64,000 nucleotides of DNA from assembly GCF_032598785.1 (NCBI RefSeq), contig NZ_CP102984.1; one strand, written 5' to 3'. The stretch comes from Terrisporobacter petrolearius. GTDB taxonomy: Bacteria; Bacillota; Clostridia; Peptostreptococcales; Peptostreptococcaceae. The position numbers and the translations under genes were made by a program. The stretch's first letter is position 1. Every line of letters begins with the position of its first letter. This document shows, in pieces, positions 8,705 through 17,688 of this stretch. The notes below the pieces were generated by a model, which searched no databases, was not told the DNA's origin, and saw only the letters and a program-made list of their open reading frames with translations.

Positions 8705-9459
8705 TGATGAAAATAGATTCCTTAAAATTTTCATATAAAAATAATGCTAATATTTTAGATGACATAAAATTTGATGTGGAACATGGAGAGTGCATAGCAG
8801 TACTTGGCAATAATGGAGCAGGAAAAAGCACTATGTTAAAATGTTTAAACAGAATTATTTCTCCACAACATGGAAGTGTTTATGTGGAAGGTGAAGATGT
8901 GCTTCAGTTAAAACAAGGAGATATTGCGAAGAAGATAGCCTATGTAGCTCAAAAAAATGAAGCCACTAAATTTACTGTATTTGATGCTATATTATTGGGG
9001 AGAAAGCCCTATATAAAAGTTAGTGAAACTAAAGAAGATATAAAGATTGTTGAAGATATAATAAAAAGAATGGGATTAGAAAATTTTTCATTGAGATATT
9101 TAGATGAGCTTAGTGGAGGAGAGTTACAAAAAGTAATGTTAGCTAGAGCTTTAGCACAACAACCCAAAGTGTTATTACTAGATGAGCCAACAAGTAACTT
9201 AGATTTAAAAAATCAACTTGAAGTACTAAAAACGGTTAATGAGATTGCCCATGAAAATAATATATCCGTAATAATTGTAATACATGATTTAAATTTAGCT
9301 TTAAGATATTGTGATAAATTCATATTTTTGAAAGACAGAAAAATATACAACTATGGAGGAATAGAGATAATGTCTCCTAAAAATATTGAAGAGGTATATA
9401 AGGTACCTGTAGAAGTAAAGACTTATAATAATAAAAATATAGTGATACCTTTAATATAA
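8704..9459 (+). CDS. ABC transporter ATPase, FecE/BtuD type
   Basis: The 251-residue nucleotide-binding subunit has all motifs: Walker A GNNGAGKS, Q-loop (VAQKNE), signature LSGGELQK, Walker B VLLLDEPTS and the switch His in IHDLNLAL. It powers the importer formed with the two genes upstream and overlaps the permease stop by one base. It is the last gene of the five-gene operon; a terminator follows about 50 nt later. No fusion or truncation is seen. Confidence 0.93.
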   Translation: MMKIDSLKFSYKNNANILDDIKFDVEHGECIAVLGNNGAGKSTMLKCLNRIISPQHGSVYVEGEDVLQLKQGDIAKKIAYVAQKNEATKFTVFDAILLGRKPYIKVSETKEDIKIVEDIIKRMGLENFSLRYLDELSGGELQKVMLARALAQQPKVLLLDEPTSNLDLKNQLEVLKTVNEIAHENNISVIIVIHDLNLALRYCDKFIFLKDRKIYNYGGIEIMSPKNIEEVYKVPVEVKTYNNKNIVIPLI

Positions 9460-9505
9460 AGGTTAAAATTTAATTATTTTATAGGTGAAATAGTAAATGG
9501 AAATA

Positions 9506-9537
9506 AGCTGAAGGGTTATGCCTTTGGCTTTTTTTTA
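9506..9537 (+). terminator. Terminator of the methyltransferase/FmdE/ABC operon
   Basis: AGCTGAAGG (9506-9514) pairs with CCTTTGGCT (9521-9529), including two G-U pairs, and is followed by T8. It lies 46 nt after the ATPase stop. Confidence 0.75.
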
Positions 9538-10221
9538 TGAAACAAAAATAAATTAGAGGAATTCTATAAGAAAATAATAAAAATCAAAATATATCTAAAT
9601 AAACATCTTATAATAATGTTAAATTTCATTTACAAAGTTGTTAATTGATATAAATTTATTATGAATAACATCATAGATTTTATTAAGATGTATACAATAT
9701 AATCTTTTTTTTAACTATCAAAATAAAAAATATACACAGAATAAAACACAAAGTAGTATGTAGGTTTTATTTGTAGTTATATAAATAAACTAATAATTGT
9801 GTAAAAAAAATTAAATGAAAAATATATAGAAAATATTGATTTATGACTAAAAAAATAATAAATAAAAAACTAAATCTTAATATAAATTATGTTTATGAAA
9901 ATAATAAAGCATATTATTAAACTGGCAAAATGAATAAAATTAAATCCATTATTCAAATAACTTAAAATTTAATATATAGAAGTAATATAATTTAGAAAAA
10001 TTTTTCGTATAGATCTAACATGAATTTTAACCAATAAATGTTAAATATTTATTAGTACATATAATTTATTATTTATAAAATATAATGACAGAATATATTG
10101 AATTGTTAAAAAATAGTTCTGAAAAATTGTTTTTATTAGTTTGAAATTGTGCTAATATCAAATTATCAGCAATAAATTAATCAACAAGAGCCAAAAAAAA
10201 TAAAAGGAGAGTTTTTAATTT
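9538..10221 (+). promoter_or_regulatory. 680-bp AT-rich leader region of adhE
   Basis: No gene is visible in either strand; the sequence is extremely AT-rich. It is probably the promoter and long untranslated leader of adhE. Two partial matches to a Rex (NADH-sensing repressor) half-site TTGTTAA occur at 9638-9644 and 10103-10109, but neither has a convincing second half, so I treat them as weak candidates. No riboswitch or terminator was recognised. Confidence 0.4.
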
Positions 10222-12894
10222 ATGGTGGTAAATAATGTTGAAACATTAAAAGAAAAAATGGAGCAAGTAAGGAAAGCTCAAGCACAATTTTCTCTGTTTA
10301 CTCAAGAGCAAGTTGACAAAATATTTTTTGAAGCTGCAATGGAAGCGAATAAACAAAGAATACATCTTGCAAAAATGGCAGTTAAAGAAACTGGAATAGG
10401 TGTTGCAGAAGATAAGGTTATAAAAAATCATTATGCATCTGAGTATATTTACAACGCTTACAAAAATACTCAAACTTGTGGAGTAATAGAAAAAAATGAA
10501 GGTTTCGGAATTACAAAGATTTATGAACCAGTAGGAGTATTAGCGGGTATAATTCCAACTACAAATCCTACATCTACAGCAATATTTAAAAGTTTAATAG
10601 CATTAAAAAGTAGAAATGGAATAGTATTTTCTCCACATCCAAGAGCAAAAAATTGTACAATTGAAGCTGCTAAAATTGTACTAAATGCAGCTATAAAAGC
10701 TGGAGCACCGGAAAATATAATAGGCTGGATTGATGAACCATCAGTAGAGTTATCTGGAGAAATAATGAAAGAAGCAGACATGATATTAGCTACAGGAGGA
10801 CCAGGAATGGTTAAAGCAGCTTATTCTTCAGGAAAACCAGCTATGGGTGTTGGCTCGGGTAACACACCAATAATACTTGACTCTTCTTGTGACATAAAAA
10901 TGGCAGTGTCCTCTATAATACATTCGAAAACATTCGACAATGGTACAATATGTGCATCAGAACAATCAGTTATAGTTGATTCTTCAATATATGATGAAGT
11001 TAAAAATGAATTTATAACTAGAAAAGCTTATATACCTGAAAATAAAGAATTAGAACAATTAAAGGAAATAGTACTTGGACCAGCTGGAACTATGAATGCT
11101 AAGTTGGTAGGTAGGTCAGCTACAGAAGTGGCTGAAGAAGCAGGATTTGAATTACCTGGAGATACAAAACTAATCATAGGAGAAGCTACATCAACAGACA
11201 TATCGGAACCATTATCCCATGAAAAATTATTCCCACTATTAACAATGTATAAAGCAAAAGATTTTGACGATGCAGTTCAAAAAGCAGATGACCTTGTAAA
11301 AGGTGGAGGTATTGGCCATACAGCAGGAATTTATTTAGATGTTGTAAACAACAAAGAAAAACTTGAAAAATTCCAACGAGAAATGAAAACTTGTCGTATA
11401 TTAGTTAATACTCCATCATCTCAAGGTGGTATAGGAGATTTATATAACTTTAAACTAGCTCCATCATTAACATTAGGCTGTGGTTCTTGGGGAAATAACT
11501 CTTTCTCTGGGCAAGTTGGGCCACTTCAACTACTAAATACTAAAACAGTGGCTGAAAGGAGAGAAAATATGCTTTGGTTTAGAACACCAGCCAAAACTTA
11601 TATTAAAAAAGGATGCTTAGGTGTGGCTATACAAGAACTTGGAAAACAATATTATGATTGTAAAAAAGTATTTATAGTAACAGATGAATTTTTATATGGT
11701 AATGGATATACAAAACCAGTAACAGATGAATTAGATGCTATGGGTATTAAGCACACAACATTTTATGAAGTTAAACCAGACCCAACATTAAGCACAGCTA
11801 AAAAGGGTGCTGAACAATTACAAGCATTTAGTCCAGACTGTATAATTGCAATTGGCGGAGGCTCAGCAATGGATGCAGCTAAAATTATGTGGCTTATGTA
11901 TGAACATCCTGAAATTGATTTTATGGATTTGGCAATGAGATTTATGGATATAAGAAAAAGAGTATATGAATTCCCTAAAATGGGTCAAAAGGCTATGATG
12001 GTATCAATACCAACTTCTTCAGGGACTGGGTCAGAAGTTACTCCATTTGCAGTTATAACAGATGACACAACAGGTCACAAATATCCGCTTGCAGATTATG
12101 AGTTAATGCCAACTATGGCTATAGTAGATGCGGATATGATGATGAACCAACCAAAGGGATTAACTGCAGCCTCGGGGATAGATGCTCTAACACATTCACT
12201 AGAGGCTTATGCAGCTATGCTTCAAACTGAATTTACAGATGGATTAGCCCTACAAGCAACTAAATCTATATTTGAATATTTGCCAAGAGCTTATGAAAAT
12301 GGTGCTAGTGATCCTAAGGCAAGAGAAAAAATGGCTCATGCTTCAACAATGGCAGGTATGGCATTTGCAAATGCATTTTTAGGTGTTTGTCACTCTCTTG
12401 CTCATAAATTAGGAGCATTCCATCATATACCACATGGCGTATCAAACGCATTATTAATAAATTTAGTATTAGACTTTAATGTTAACTCAGCACCAAGAAA
12501 GATGGGTACATTCCCACAATATGAATATCCAAATATGTTAAAAAGATATGCTGAAGTAGCTACTTTTATAGGGATAGAAGGAAAAGATGATCAAGAAAGA
12601 TTTGATAAATTACAATTAAAAATAAAAGAACTAAAAACTAAGGTAAATATACCAGAAACTATAAAAGAGTTTGGTATAGATGAAAAAGCATTTCTAGAAA
12701 ACTTGGATATAATGGTAGAGCAGGCATTTGATGATCAATGTACGGGTGCTAACCCAAGATATCCTTTATTCTCAGAAATAAAAGAAATGTACTTAAAGGC
12801 TTATTATGGCGAAGTTTCATACTCTAAATTAAAACATGATGAAGATATATTAGAGGATATAGAAAAGCAAGTAGCAGAAACTTGTGAAGAATAA
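10222..12894 (+). CDS. adhE: Bifunctional aldehyde/alcohol dehydrogenase
   Basis: This 890-residue fusion has an N-terminal CoA-acylating aldehyde dehydrogenase (catalytic Cys 244 in GTICASEQS; NAD-binding GVGSGNTP) and a C-terminal iron-dependent alcohol dehydrogenase (IAIGGGSAMDAAK, metal site around CHSLAHKLGAFHHIPHG). It converts acetyl-CoA to acetaldehyde and then ethanol, reoxidising two NADH, and family members assemble into spirosomes. The length matches the family. AAAGGAGAG lies about 11 nt upstream of the ATG; GTG codons follow directly. It is monocistronic, with a long leader and a terminator, as expected for a redox-controlled gene. Confidence 0.97.
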   Translation: MVVNNVETLKEKMEQVRKAQAQFSLFTQEQVDKIFFEAAMEANKQRIHLAKMAVKETGIGVAEDKVIKNHYASEYIYNAYKNTQTCGVIEKNEGFGITKIYEPVGVLAGIIPTTNPTSTAIFKSLIALKSRNGIVFSPHPRAKNCTIEAAKIVLNAAIKAGAPENIIGWIDEPSVELSGEIMKEADMILATGGPGMVKAAYSSGKPAMGVGSGNTPIILDSSCDIKMAVSSIIHSKTFDNGTICASEQSVIVDSSIYDEVKNEFITRKAYIPENKELEQLKEIVLGPAGTMNAKLVGRSATEVAEEAGFELPGDTKLIIGEATSTDISEPLSHEKLFPLLTMYKAKDFDDAVQKADDLVKGGGIGHTAGIYLDVVNNKEKLEKFQREMKTCRILVNTPSSQGGIGDLYNFKLAPSLTLGCGSWGNNSFSGQVGPLQLLNTKTVAERRENMLWFRTPAKTYIKKGCLGVAIQELGKQYYDCKKVFIVTDEFLYGNGYTKPVTDELDAMGIKHTTFYEVKPDPTLSTAKKGAEQLQAFSPDCIIAIGGGSAMDAAKIMWLMYEHPEIDFMDLAMRFMDIRKRVYEFPKMGQKAMMVSIPTSSGTGSEVTPFAVITDDTTGHKYPLADYELMPTMAIVDADMMMNQPKGLTAASGIDALTHSLEAYAAMLQTEFTDGLALQATKSIFEYLPRAYENGASDPKAREKMAHASTMAGMAFANAFLGVCHSLAHKLGAFHHIPHGVSNALLINLVLDFNVNSAPRKMGTFPQYEYPNMLKRYAEVATFIGIEGKDDQERFDKLQLKIKELKTKVNIPETIKEFGIDEKAFLENLDIMVEQAFDDQCTGANPRYPLFSEIKEMYLKAYYGEVSYSKLKHDEDILEDIEKQVAETCEE

Positions 12895-12919
12895 ATTACC
12901 TAATTACTAGATAACATAT

Positions 12920-12970
12920 AGAAGGCTATCTTAAAATGATTAAAAATATTTTTAGATAGTCTTCTTTTTA
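12920..12970 (+). terminator. Terminator of adhE
   Basis: AGAAGGCTATCT (12920-12931) pairs with 12954-12965 (one G-U pair), with an inner A/T stem and a trailing T-rich tract. Confidence 0.8.
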
Positions 12971-12994
12971 TTTGGTGAAAAATAGTAAATAGAA

Positions 12995-13280
12995 CTTGGG
13001 TTTGGATATTTAGAATTTGGTTAAACTTTTACCACATTATCAGGAAGAGAAGAATAGATACTAAAATTAGCAAAGGAATTAATAGATAACAAGGAGAAAA
13101 ATAACCTATATATAATTGATGAACCGACAAAAAGATGCATCCTATTGATGTGGACAATTTTATAAAGCTATTAAAAAAATAGTTTATATGAGAAATACAG
13201 AAATAGTAGTAGAACATAACACACAAGTTATAAGAAATTTTGATTATATTAGACATTTTTATAAAATGATTTTTAATTAG
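12995..13280 (+). pseudogene. C-terminal remnant of a UvrA-like excinuclease ATPase
   Basis: Plus-strand frames join into the UvrA C-terminal signature: LGFGYLEFG, TTLSG.E....LKLAKELID, NLYIIDEPT, then after a frameshift near 13130 HPIDVDNFIKLLKK and IVVEHNTQVIRNFDYI. This matches the second nucleotide-binding domain (signature motif, Walker B, H-loop) of UvrA and its UvrA2/drug-resistance paralogues. In-frame stops (for example in the first line after EFG) and the frameshift show it is dead, and the N-terminal part of about 700 residues is absent. It fills the region directly after the adhE terminator. Confidence 0.8.
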
Positions 13281-13351
13281 TTAAAATTAACTTTATATAA
13301 CTGTTTTTTCTACAAATAATATATTTAAATATATAAATAAGGAGAAAAAAT

Positions 13352-13516
13352 ATGGAAAATAAAAAAAAGAATGAATGTAACAACCAATGGGCAACATCAA
13401 ATATATCTTGGACAAGTAAAGCAGAGGTAAAAGAAAAAGATGAACGAAATAACGAATGGACATCTACGCTTAAGAAAAGCCCCGATATGAACCAAGAAGA
13501 TAATTATCAAGATTAA
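13352..13516 (+). CDS. Small hydrophilic protein, 54 aa
   Basis: An ATG follows AAGGAG by 7 nt, and the frame runs 54 codons to TAA with a terminator directly behind, so it is probably a real small gene. The peptide is charged and Trp-containing, with two loosely repeated segments (NNQWATSNISWTSK and NNEWTSTLKKS) and a single Cys. It has no signal peptide or membrane helix and no family I recognise. Confidence 0.6.
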   Translation: MENKKKNECNNQWATSNISWTSKAEVKEKDERNNEWTSTLKKSPDMNQEDNYQD

Positions 13517-13523
13517 ATAATTT

Positions 13524-13571
13524 AAAGCTACCAATCTATCTTAATTAAAATAGATTGGTAGTTTTGTTTTA
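13524..13571 (+). terminator. Terminator after the 54-aa gene
   Basis: CTACCAATCTA (13528-13538) is perfectly complementary to 13551-13561 and is followed by TTTTGTTTT. Confidence 0.85.
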
Positions 13572-13888
13572 TCTATAGAAAAGTATTATAAATATCCTTT
13601 ATATAGAAATAAATAATTAGGATGATATAAAGATTATTTTGTATAGCAATGGTATCATCAATATTAGTAGATGTAATTAATACTTGAAAATCAACCAGAA
13701 TCTAGAAATTATGACTATACTAAACTTAATATTTTATTAAGATTTAGTTAATAAAATATTAAGTTTAATAATGCAAAATAAAAGCACGTTAATTATGAAA
13801 TATAGTTATAATTAATACTTATAAATAAAAAAGTGTAATATTTAACAGTTCTACGTGTACTGCAGAATATTATATAAGGAGAGACAAT
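13572..13888. other. Intergenic region with a 19-bp inverted repeat
   Basis: No coding frame is supported here. The one clear structure is a perfect 19-bp inverted repeat, AAACTTAATATTTTATTAA (13722-13740) with 13748-13766 and a 7-nt loop, entirely A/T-rich. It lacks a T-run typical of a terminator, so its role is open. The promoter of the following gene is presumably between 13770 and 13880. Confidence 0.5.
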
Positions 13889-15048
13889 ATGAAACATAAG
13901 ACGAAGATTTTTTTAGAACAACTTTATTGATTTTGCTATTAGGAATTATAGGTGTAATAGGGTTTAATAAGCTGTTTAATACAGAATATAGTTCGCTAAA
14001 TAATATGGATAAGAGTATGATAAAGCAACTTTCACAAATTTATGAAACATATAATAATAATTCGGGTGAAATATGGAAAGAAGGATATAACTTTAATAAT
14101 ATACCACTTGTATTAACTCCAGTAAGTAAGGATAGAGGAATGTTACATGCATACTCATATATTGTGGGAGTTGATAAACTGGAGAACTCAATATTATCTA
14201 AAAGAATAGAAGTTCCTAAAGAGATGAACTTGCCACCTATTTATAGAGTATCTCTTTTATCACCATCATTGTTTAAGACATGGTTACCGATAAATTTTAC
14301 TTTTTCAGATATAGGAACTCAGCATGTTACTTTATTTAAGTATAATCCTTCGAATGCCACGAATATGAATACAGAAAAGTCATTTAAATATTTTTTTATG
14401 CATGAGGTGTTTCATGAATATAGGCAAGTACCTTTGTGGAAAAATGTAGATAACTTATCTTCTAGTATTCTTATAGATAAAAGAAATAAAGATCAGTATC
14501 AACTTTTATTATTAGAGTGTTCTATTTTGGGCAAAGCTAATGAAATAAGTAATAGAGATGAATTAATAAATGTTTTAAGTGATTATGTTACAGCAAGAGA
14601 ATATCGTTATAATAAATTTCCAGATATGAAGCAAGAAAAGCAAGTTGAAACCTTGGAAGGATGTGCTCAATATATAGAATATGGCTATGCTAATTTAGTG
14701 GGAGATACTGTGAAGCTACCACTCACTGTAAATGGAGAAGTAGTAGAATTTAAAGATATATTTACAAAAGAAACGTTAGAGAATTTTGTAAAAGAATCTG
14801 GCCTAAATGGATTCATGGATAAAAATTTATATTACTATGTAAGTTCATTAGAAGGAATGCTTTTAGATAAGTTACATATTAATTGGAAAGATAGAGTAGA
14901 AAGTAATGAATTGATTTATGATGTCATGAAAGACGAAATATATAAACTGTCAAATGGCAAGGTAGACAACATCAATGAAATTAAAAACAAATATGATTAT
15001 AATAATTTCAGGGATGAAGTAGAAATTATTATAAATAATTTAAGTTAA
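13889..15048 (+). CDS. Membrane-anchored zincin-like protein, frameshifted at a T7 tract
   Basis: AAGGAGAG precedes ATG 13889, which opens MKHKTKIF and then hits a stop. The long frame only begins at a TTG at 13927. One extra T in the T7 run (13908-13914) would join them into MKHKTKIFFRTTLLILLLG, a normal signal anchor. So the gene is either switched off by slippage, a recent mutation, or a sequencing artefact. The body carries HEVFHE (residues 159-164 from 13927), a zinc-peptidase motif, and a downstream EGCAQYIEYG that could give the third, glutamate ligand. The 373-residue body belongs to no family I can name; substrate unknown. It is monocistronic with its own terminator. Confidence 0.7.
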
Positions 15049-15098
15049 TGTCTATAGTTCGTAGATACAGGTTTATTTTATATAGTAAATAAAAAATT

Positions 15099-15138
15099 AA
15101 TAAGCTAAAGGTTCATACCTCTGGCTTATTTTTTATTT
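15099..15138 (+). terminator. Terminator after the zincin-like gene
   Basis: AATAAGC (15099-15105) pairs with GCTTATT (15124-15130), with an inner AGG/CCT pairing, followed by TTTTATTT. Confidence 0.75.
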
Positions 15139-15188
15139 CACAGAAAACTAATTTTCAAAAAATGCATTTATTAAATAGAGAAACAACG

Positions 15189-15837
15189 ATGTCAATAGGA
15201 TACCCAGAGGAGATATAGGATGAATATTTTTTAAGTACAAATATGTATAAAGCAAATCAGCTGGATGAAGCATTTAATATACTGGAAAATATTCAATACG
15301 AAGATATGGGAATAGAGCCATTTACAGAATTTCATGATAATGAATTAAATAGTTCATATATTGCGTATCATCATAATAATTGCAAAATACACGGCAAAGA
15401 AATGATGATTAACAACTCTAAAATAAATTTAGAAGAATTGAATGAATTATCTAAAGATTATAATGCCAATATAGTAATAGAAAATGCTGACGTAATATCC
15501 AATCAGAATATGTTGTTTGATAAGGAGAGTTTATTAAGATTTGCAGAGAAAGTAATCATGATGTATTAATAGACATTGGTCATGCTTTTGTAAATGGGAT
15601 TTGGAGTATGTTATTAGAGAATTAAAAGATAAAATAGTATCTTATCATTTACATAATAATGAAGATAAAGACAACCATGATTCAATAAGTTATGGAAAGT
15701 TAAGTATGGAAAAGTTTATTGAAGCATACAAAAAATACACTGATAAAGCAGATTTAGTATTAGAATATAACAAAAATTATAGAGAGAAGGTTGATATTTT
15801 AATTGGAGATATAGATTATATAAAATCTAAAATTTAA
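15189..15837 (+). pseudogene. Broken sugar-phosphate isomerase/epimerase (AP-endonuclease-2 TIM barrel)
   Basis: Fragments in successive frames read as one TIM-barrel protein: MSIGYPEEI, an in-frame TAG at 15216, DEYFLSTNMYKANQLDEAF, later NANIVIENADV, then after a frameshift near 15550 DVLIDIGHAFVNGI, and after another near 15597 LEYVIRELKDKIVSYHLHNN ending LVLEY. The IENAD, D-GHA and HLHNN elements with conserved acid and His residues are those of the xylose-isomerase-like/endonuclease IV superfamily, where they bind divalent metal. At least one stop and two frameshifts, plus a missing N-terminal segment, make it non-functional. Confidence 0.75.
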
Positions 15838-16002
15838 TAATAAATGGAAAGGTATTGTTAAACGACAATGTTTTTTTTGTACGAAGTGAATTTAGTACAA
15901 TATATTTAATAATTTTACAGTTCATGTAAATTTAGTGATAGAATGTATAAATAATACAATTATAATCAAAAATAGAAATCATATTTATTAATGGAGGATA
16001 TT

Positions 16003-16386
16003 ATGAATATTTTAGATATAGGAATAGATATTATAGAAATCGAAAGAATAAAAAAAGCATTAGTAAAAAGAGAAAACTTCTTAAAAAAGCTATTTACAGA
16101 TAAAGAAATAGAATTATTTGAATCAAAAGGATATAGAGCAGAAACTATAGCTGGAAATTTCGCAGCAAAAGAAGCGGTTAGTAAATCTTTGGGATTAGGT
16201 ATAAGGGGATACAATTTAAAAGATATAGAAGTATTAAGAAATGAATTAGGAAAACCTATAGTAAAAACACATAACAACTTAGAGCAAATATGTAAAAATC
16301 ATAATGTTTTAGAAATAAAGGTATCAATATCTCATGGCAAAGATTACGCTATTGCCAACGCTATGACTATAATAAGAGAAAAATAA
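16003..16386 (+). CDS. acpS: Holo-[acyl-carrier-protein] synthase
   Basis: AcpS moves the 4'-phosphopantetheine arm from CoA to the serine of ACP. The start at 16003 (MNILDIGIDI) follows TGGAGGA; an in-frame ATG 12 nt earlier overlaps that ribosome site. Family motifs are complete: GIDIIEIERI with the Mg-binding Asp, and AGNFAAKEAVSKSLG with the Glu-Lys pair. Its length of 127 aa is typical. It directly precedes the fatty-acid operon in the same direction but is separated by 181 nt that contain palindromic operators, so it probably has its own transcript. Confidence 0.95.
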   Translation: MNILDIGIDIIEIERIKKALVKRENFLKKLFTDKEIELFESKGYRAETIAGNFAAKEAVSKSLGLGIRGYNLKDIEVLRNELGKPIVKTHNNLEQICKNHNVLEIKVSISHGKDYAIANAMTIIREK

Positions 16387-16447
16387 CAATTAATTACAAG
16401 AGAAAAATTTATGTAAAAGAGGTTGACTTATTCATTTGGATGTAATA

Positions 16448-16466
16448 TAGTTTGAATATCAAAATA
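16448..16466. promoter_or_regulatory. FabT-like operator 1
   Basis: TAGTTTGAATATCAAAATA contains the near-palindrome TTTGAATATCAAA (16451-16463). It resembles the box bound by the MarR-type fatty-acid repressor FabT of streptococci and lactococci. It lies about 100 nt before fabH. No fabT gene is in the window. Confidence 0.5.
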
Positions 16467-16516
16467 AAAGCTAAATTATTAATTAATTAATAAATTTAGG
16501 TTATTTTGAATATTAT

Positions 16517-16533
16517 ATTTTGATAATCAAGAT
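16517..16533. promoter_or_regulatory. FabT-like operator 2
   Basis: ATTTTGATAATCAAGAT holds the palindrome TTGATAATCAA (16520-16530), about 35 nt before the fabH start codon. It is closer to the FabT box than site 1. Spacing between the two sites is about 68 nt. Confidence 0.5.
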
Positions 16534-16567
16534 ATTTTAAATTCAAAGATAAAAGAAGGAGAAATCT

Positions 16568-17545
16568 ATGAAAGAAGTAATTATAGAAGGTCTAGGAAAA
16601 TACACACCTTCCAATTTAGTTACTAATGATCAGTTAAGTGAAATCATTGATACTAGTGACGAATGGATTTATTCACGAACTGGCATAAAAAGTAGATATA
16701 TTTCTAAAGGCGAGAATACATCTGATATGGCAGCAAAGGCTGGTGAAAAAGCTTTGGAAAATGCAAATATAAGTCCATTGGATGTGGATTTGTTAATAGT
16801 TGCAACTTGTACACCAGATATGTTTACTCCATCTACTGCATGCATAGTTCAAAGTATTATAGGTGCAGATAATGCCCTTGCCTTTGATATAAGCGCTGCT
16901 TGTTCTGGATTTATATATGGATTAGATGTGGCAAAAGCTATGATAGGATCAAATAATTACAAACACGCTCTAGTTATAGGCGCTGAAAATCTTTCAAAGT
17001 CACTTGACTGGGAAGATAGATCTACGTGTGTATTATTTGGTGATGGTGCAGGAGCAGCTGTTTTATCAAAAAGTGATAATATAGGACTTATGAGTTCTTT
17101 TTGCAAATCAGTAGGAGAAAAATATGAATGTTTAACAATTGGAGGCAATGATGTAGATAGTCCATTTGTAGAAAGCAAAATCATTAGAGATTCTAAATTA
17201 AGAATGGACGGTGGTGAAATATTTAAGTTTGCTATCTCTGTTATAGTAAATTCAATTAATAAAACACTGGAAGAAAATAATTTAGATATTAATGATATTG
17301 ATTATATAATTCCGCATCAAGCAAATGTAAGAATTATTCAATATGCTGCTAAAAAATTAAAAGTAGATATAGATAAGTTTTATATGAATATGGAGGAGTA
17401 TGGAAATACTTCAGGAGCATCTATACCCATTGCACTTAGTGATATGAATGAAAAAGGATTATTAAAAAAAGATAGTAAAATTATATTAGTCGGATTTGGT
17501 GCAGGCCTTACTTATGGAGCAACTTTAATAAATTGGGCTATTTAA
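16568..17545 (+). CDS. fabH: 3-oxoacyl-ACP synthase III
   Basis: FabH starts each fatty-acid chain by condensing acetyl- or branched acyl-CoA with malonyl-ACP. The catalytic triad is complete: Cys 112 (DISAACSGF), His 250 (IIPHQANV) and Asn 280 (YGNTSGAS). At 325 residues it is of normal length. AGAAGGAG precedes the ATG. It is the first gene of the eleven-gene type II synthase operon, whose order matches that of streptococci and many clostridia. Two FabT-like boxes lie just upstream. Confidence 0.97.
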   Translation: MKEVIIEGLGKYTPSNLVTNDQLSEIIDTSDEWIYSRTGIKSRYISKGENTSDMAAKAGEKALENANISPLDVDLLIVATCTPDMFTPSTACIVQSIIGADNALAFDISAACSGFIYGLDVAKAMIGSNNYKHALVIGAENLSKSLDWEDRSTCVLFGDGAGAAVLSKSDNIGLMSSFCKSVGEKYECLTIGGNDVDSPFVESKIIRDSKLRMDGGEIFKFAISVIVNSINKTLEENNLDINDIDYIIPHQANVRIIQYAAKKLKVDIDKFYMNMEEYGNTSGASIPIALSDMNEKGLLKKDSKIILVGFGAGLTYGATLINWAI

Positions 17546-17567
17546 TTTGAAAATAAATTAAAATTTA

Positions 17568-17601
17568 GGAAATTTAAAATTAACAAGATTAACTAAGATT
17601 A
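17568..17601. repeat. Short AT-rich sequence shared with position 27031
   Basis: GGAAATTTAAAATTAA (17568-17583) and AACTAAGATTA (17591-17601) recur in the same order and spacing class at 27031-27046 and 27051-27061. The rest of the 143-bp gap before acpP also repeats AACTAAGAT-like units. It could be a regulatory site or a degenerate repeat. Confidence 0.5.
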
Positions 17602-17688
17602 AAGAACTAACTAAGATAACTAAAGTAACAAAGTAAATTAAGATTACGAAAATAATAAAAAATTATTAAATTTATGGAGGATAAAAAA

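Noticed and set aside
10103..10116. Rex operator upstream of adhE
   Set aside because: Only one half-site (TTGTTAA) is good; the second half does not match TTAACAA. Kept only as a weak remark in the leader entry.
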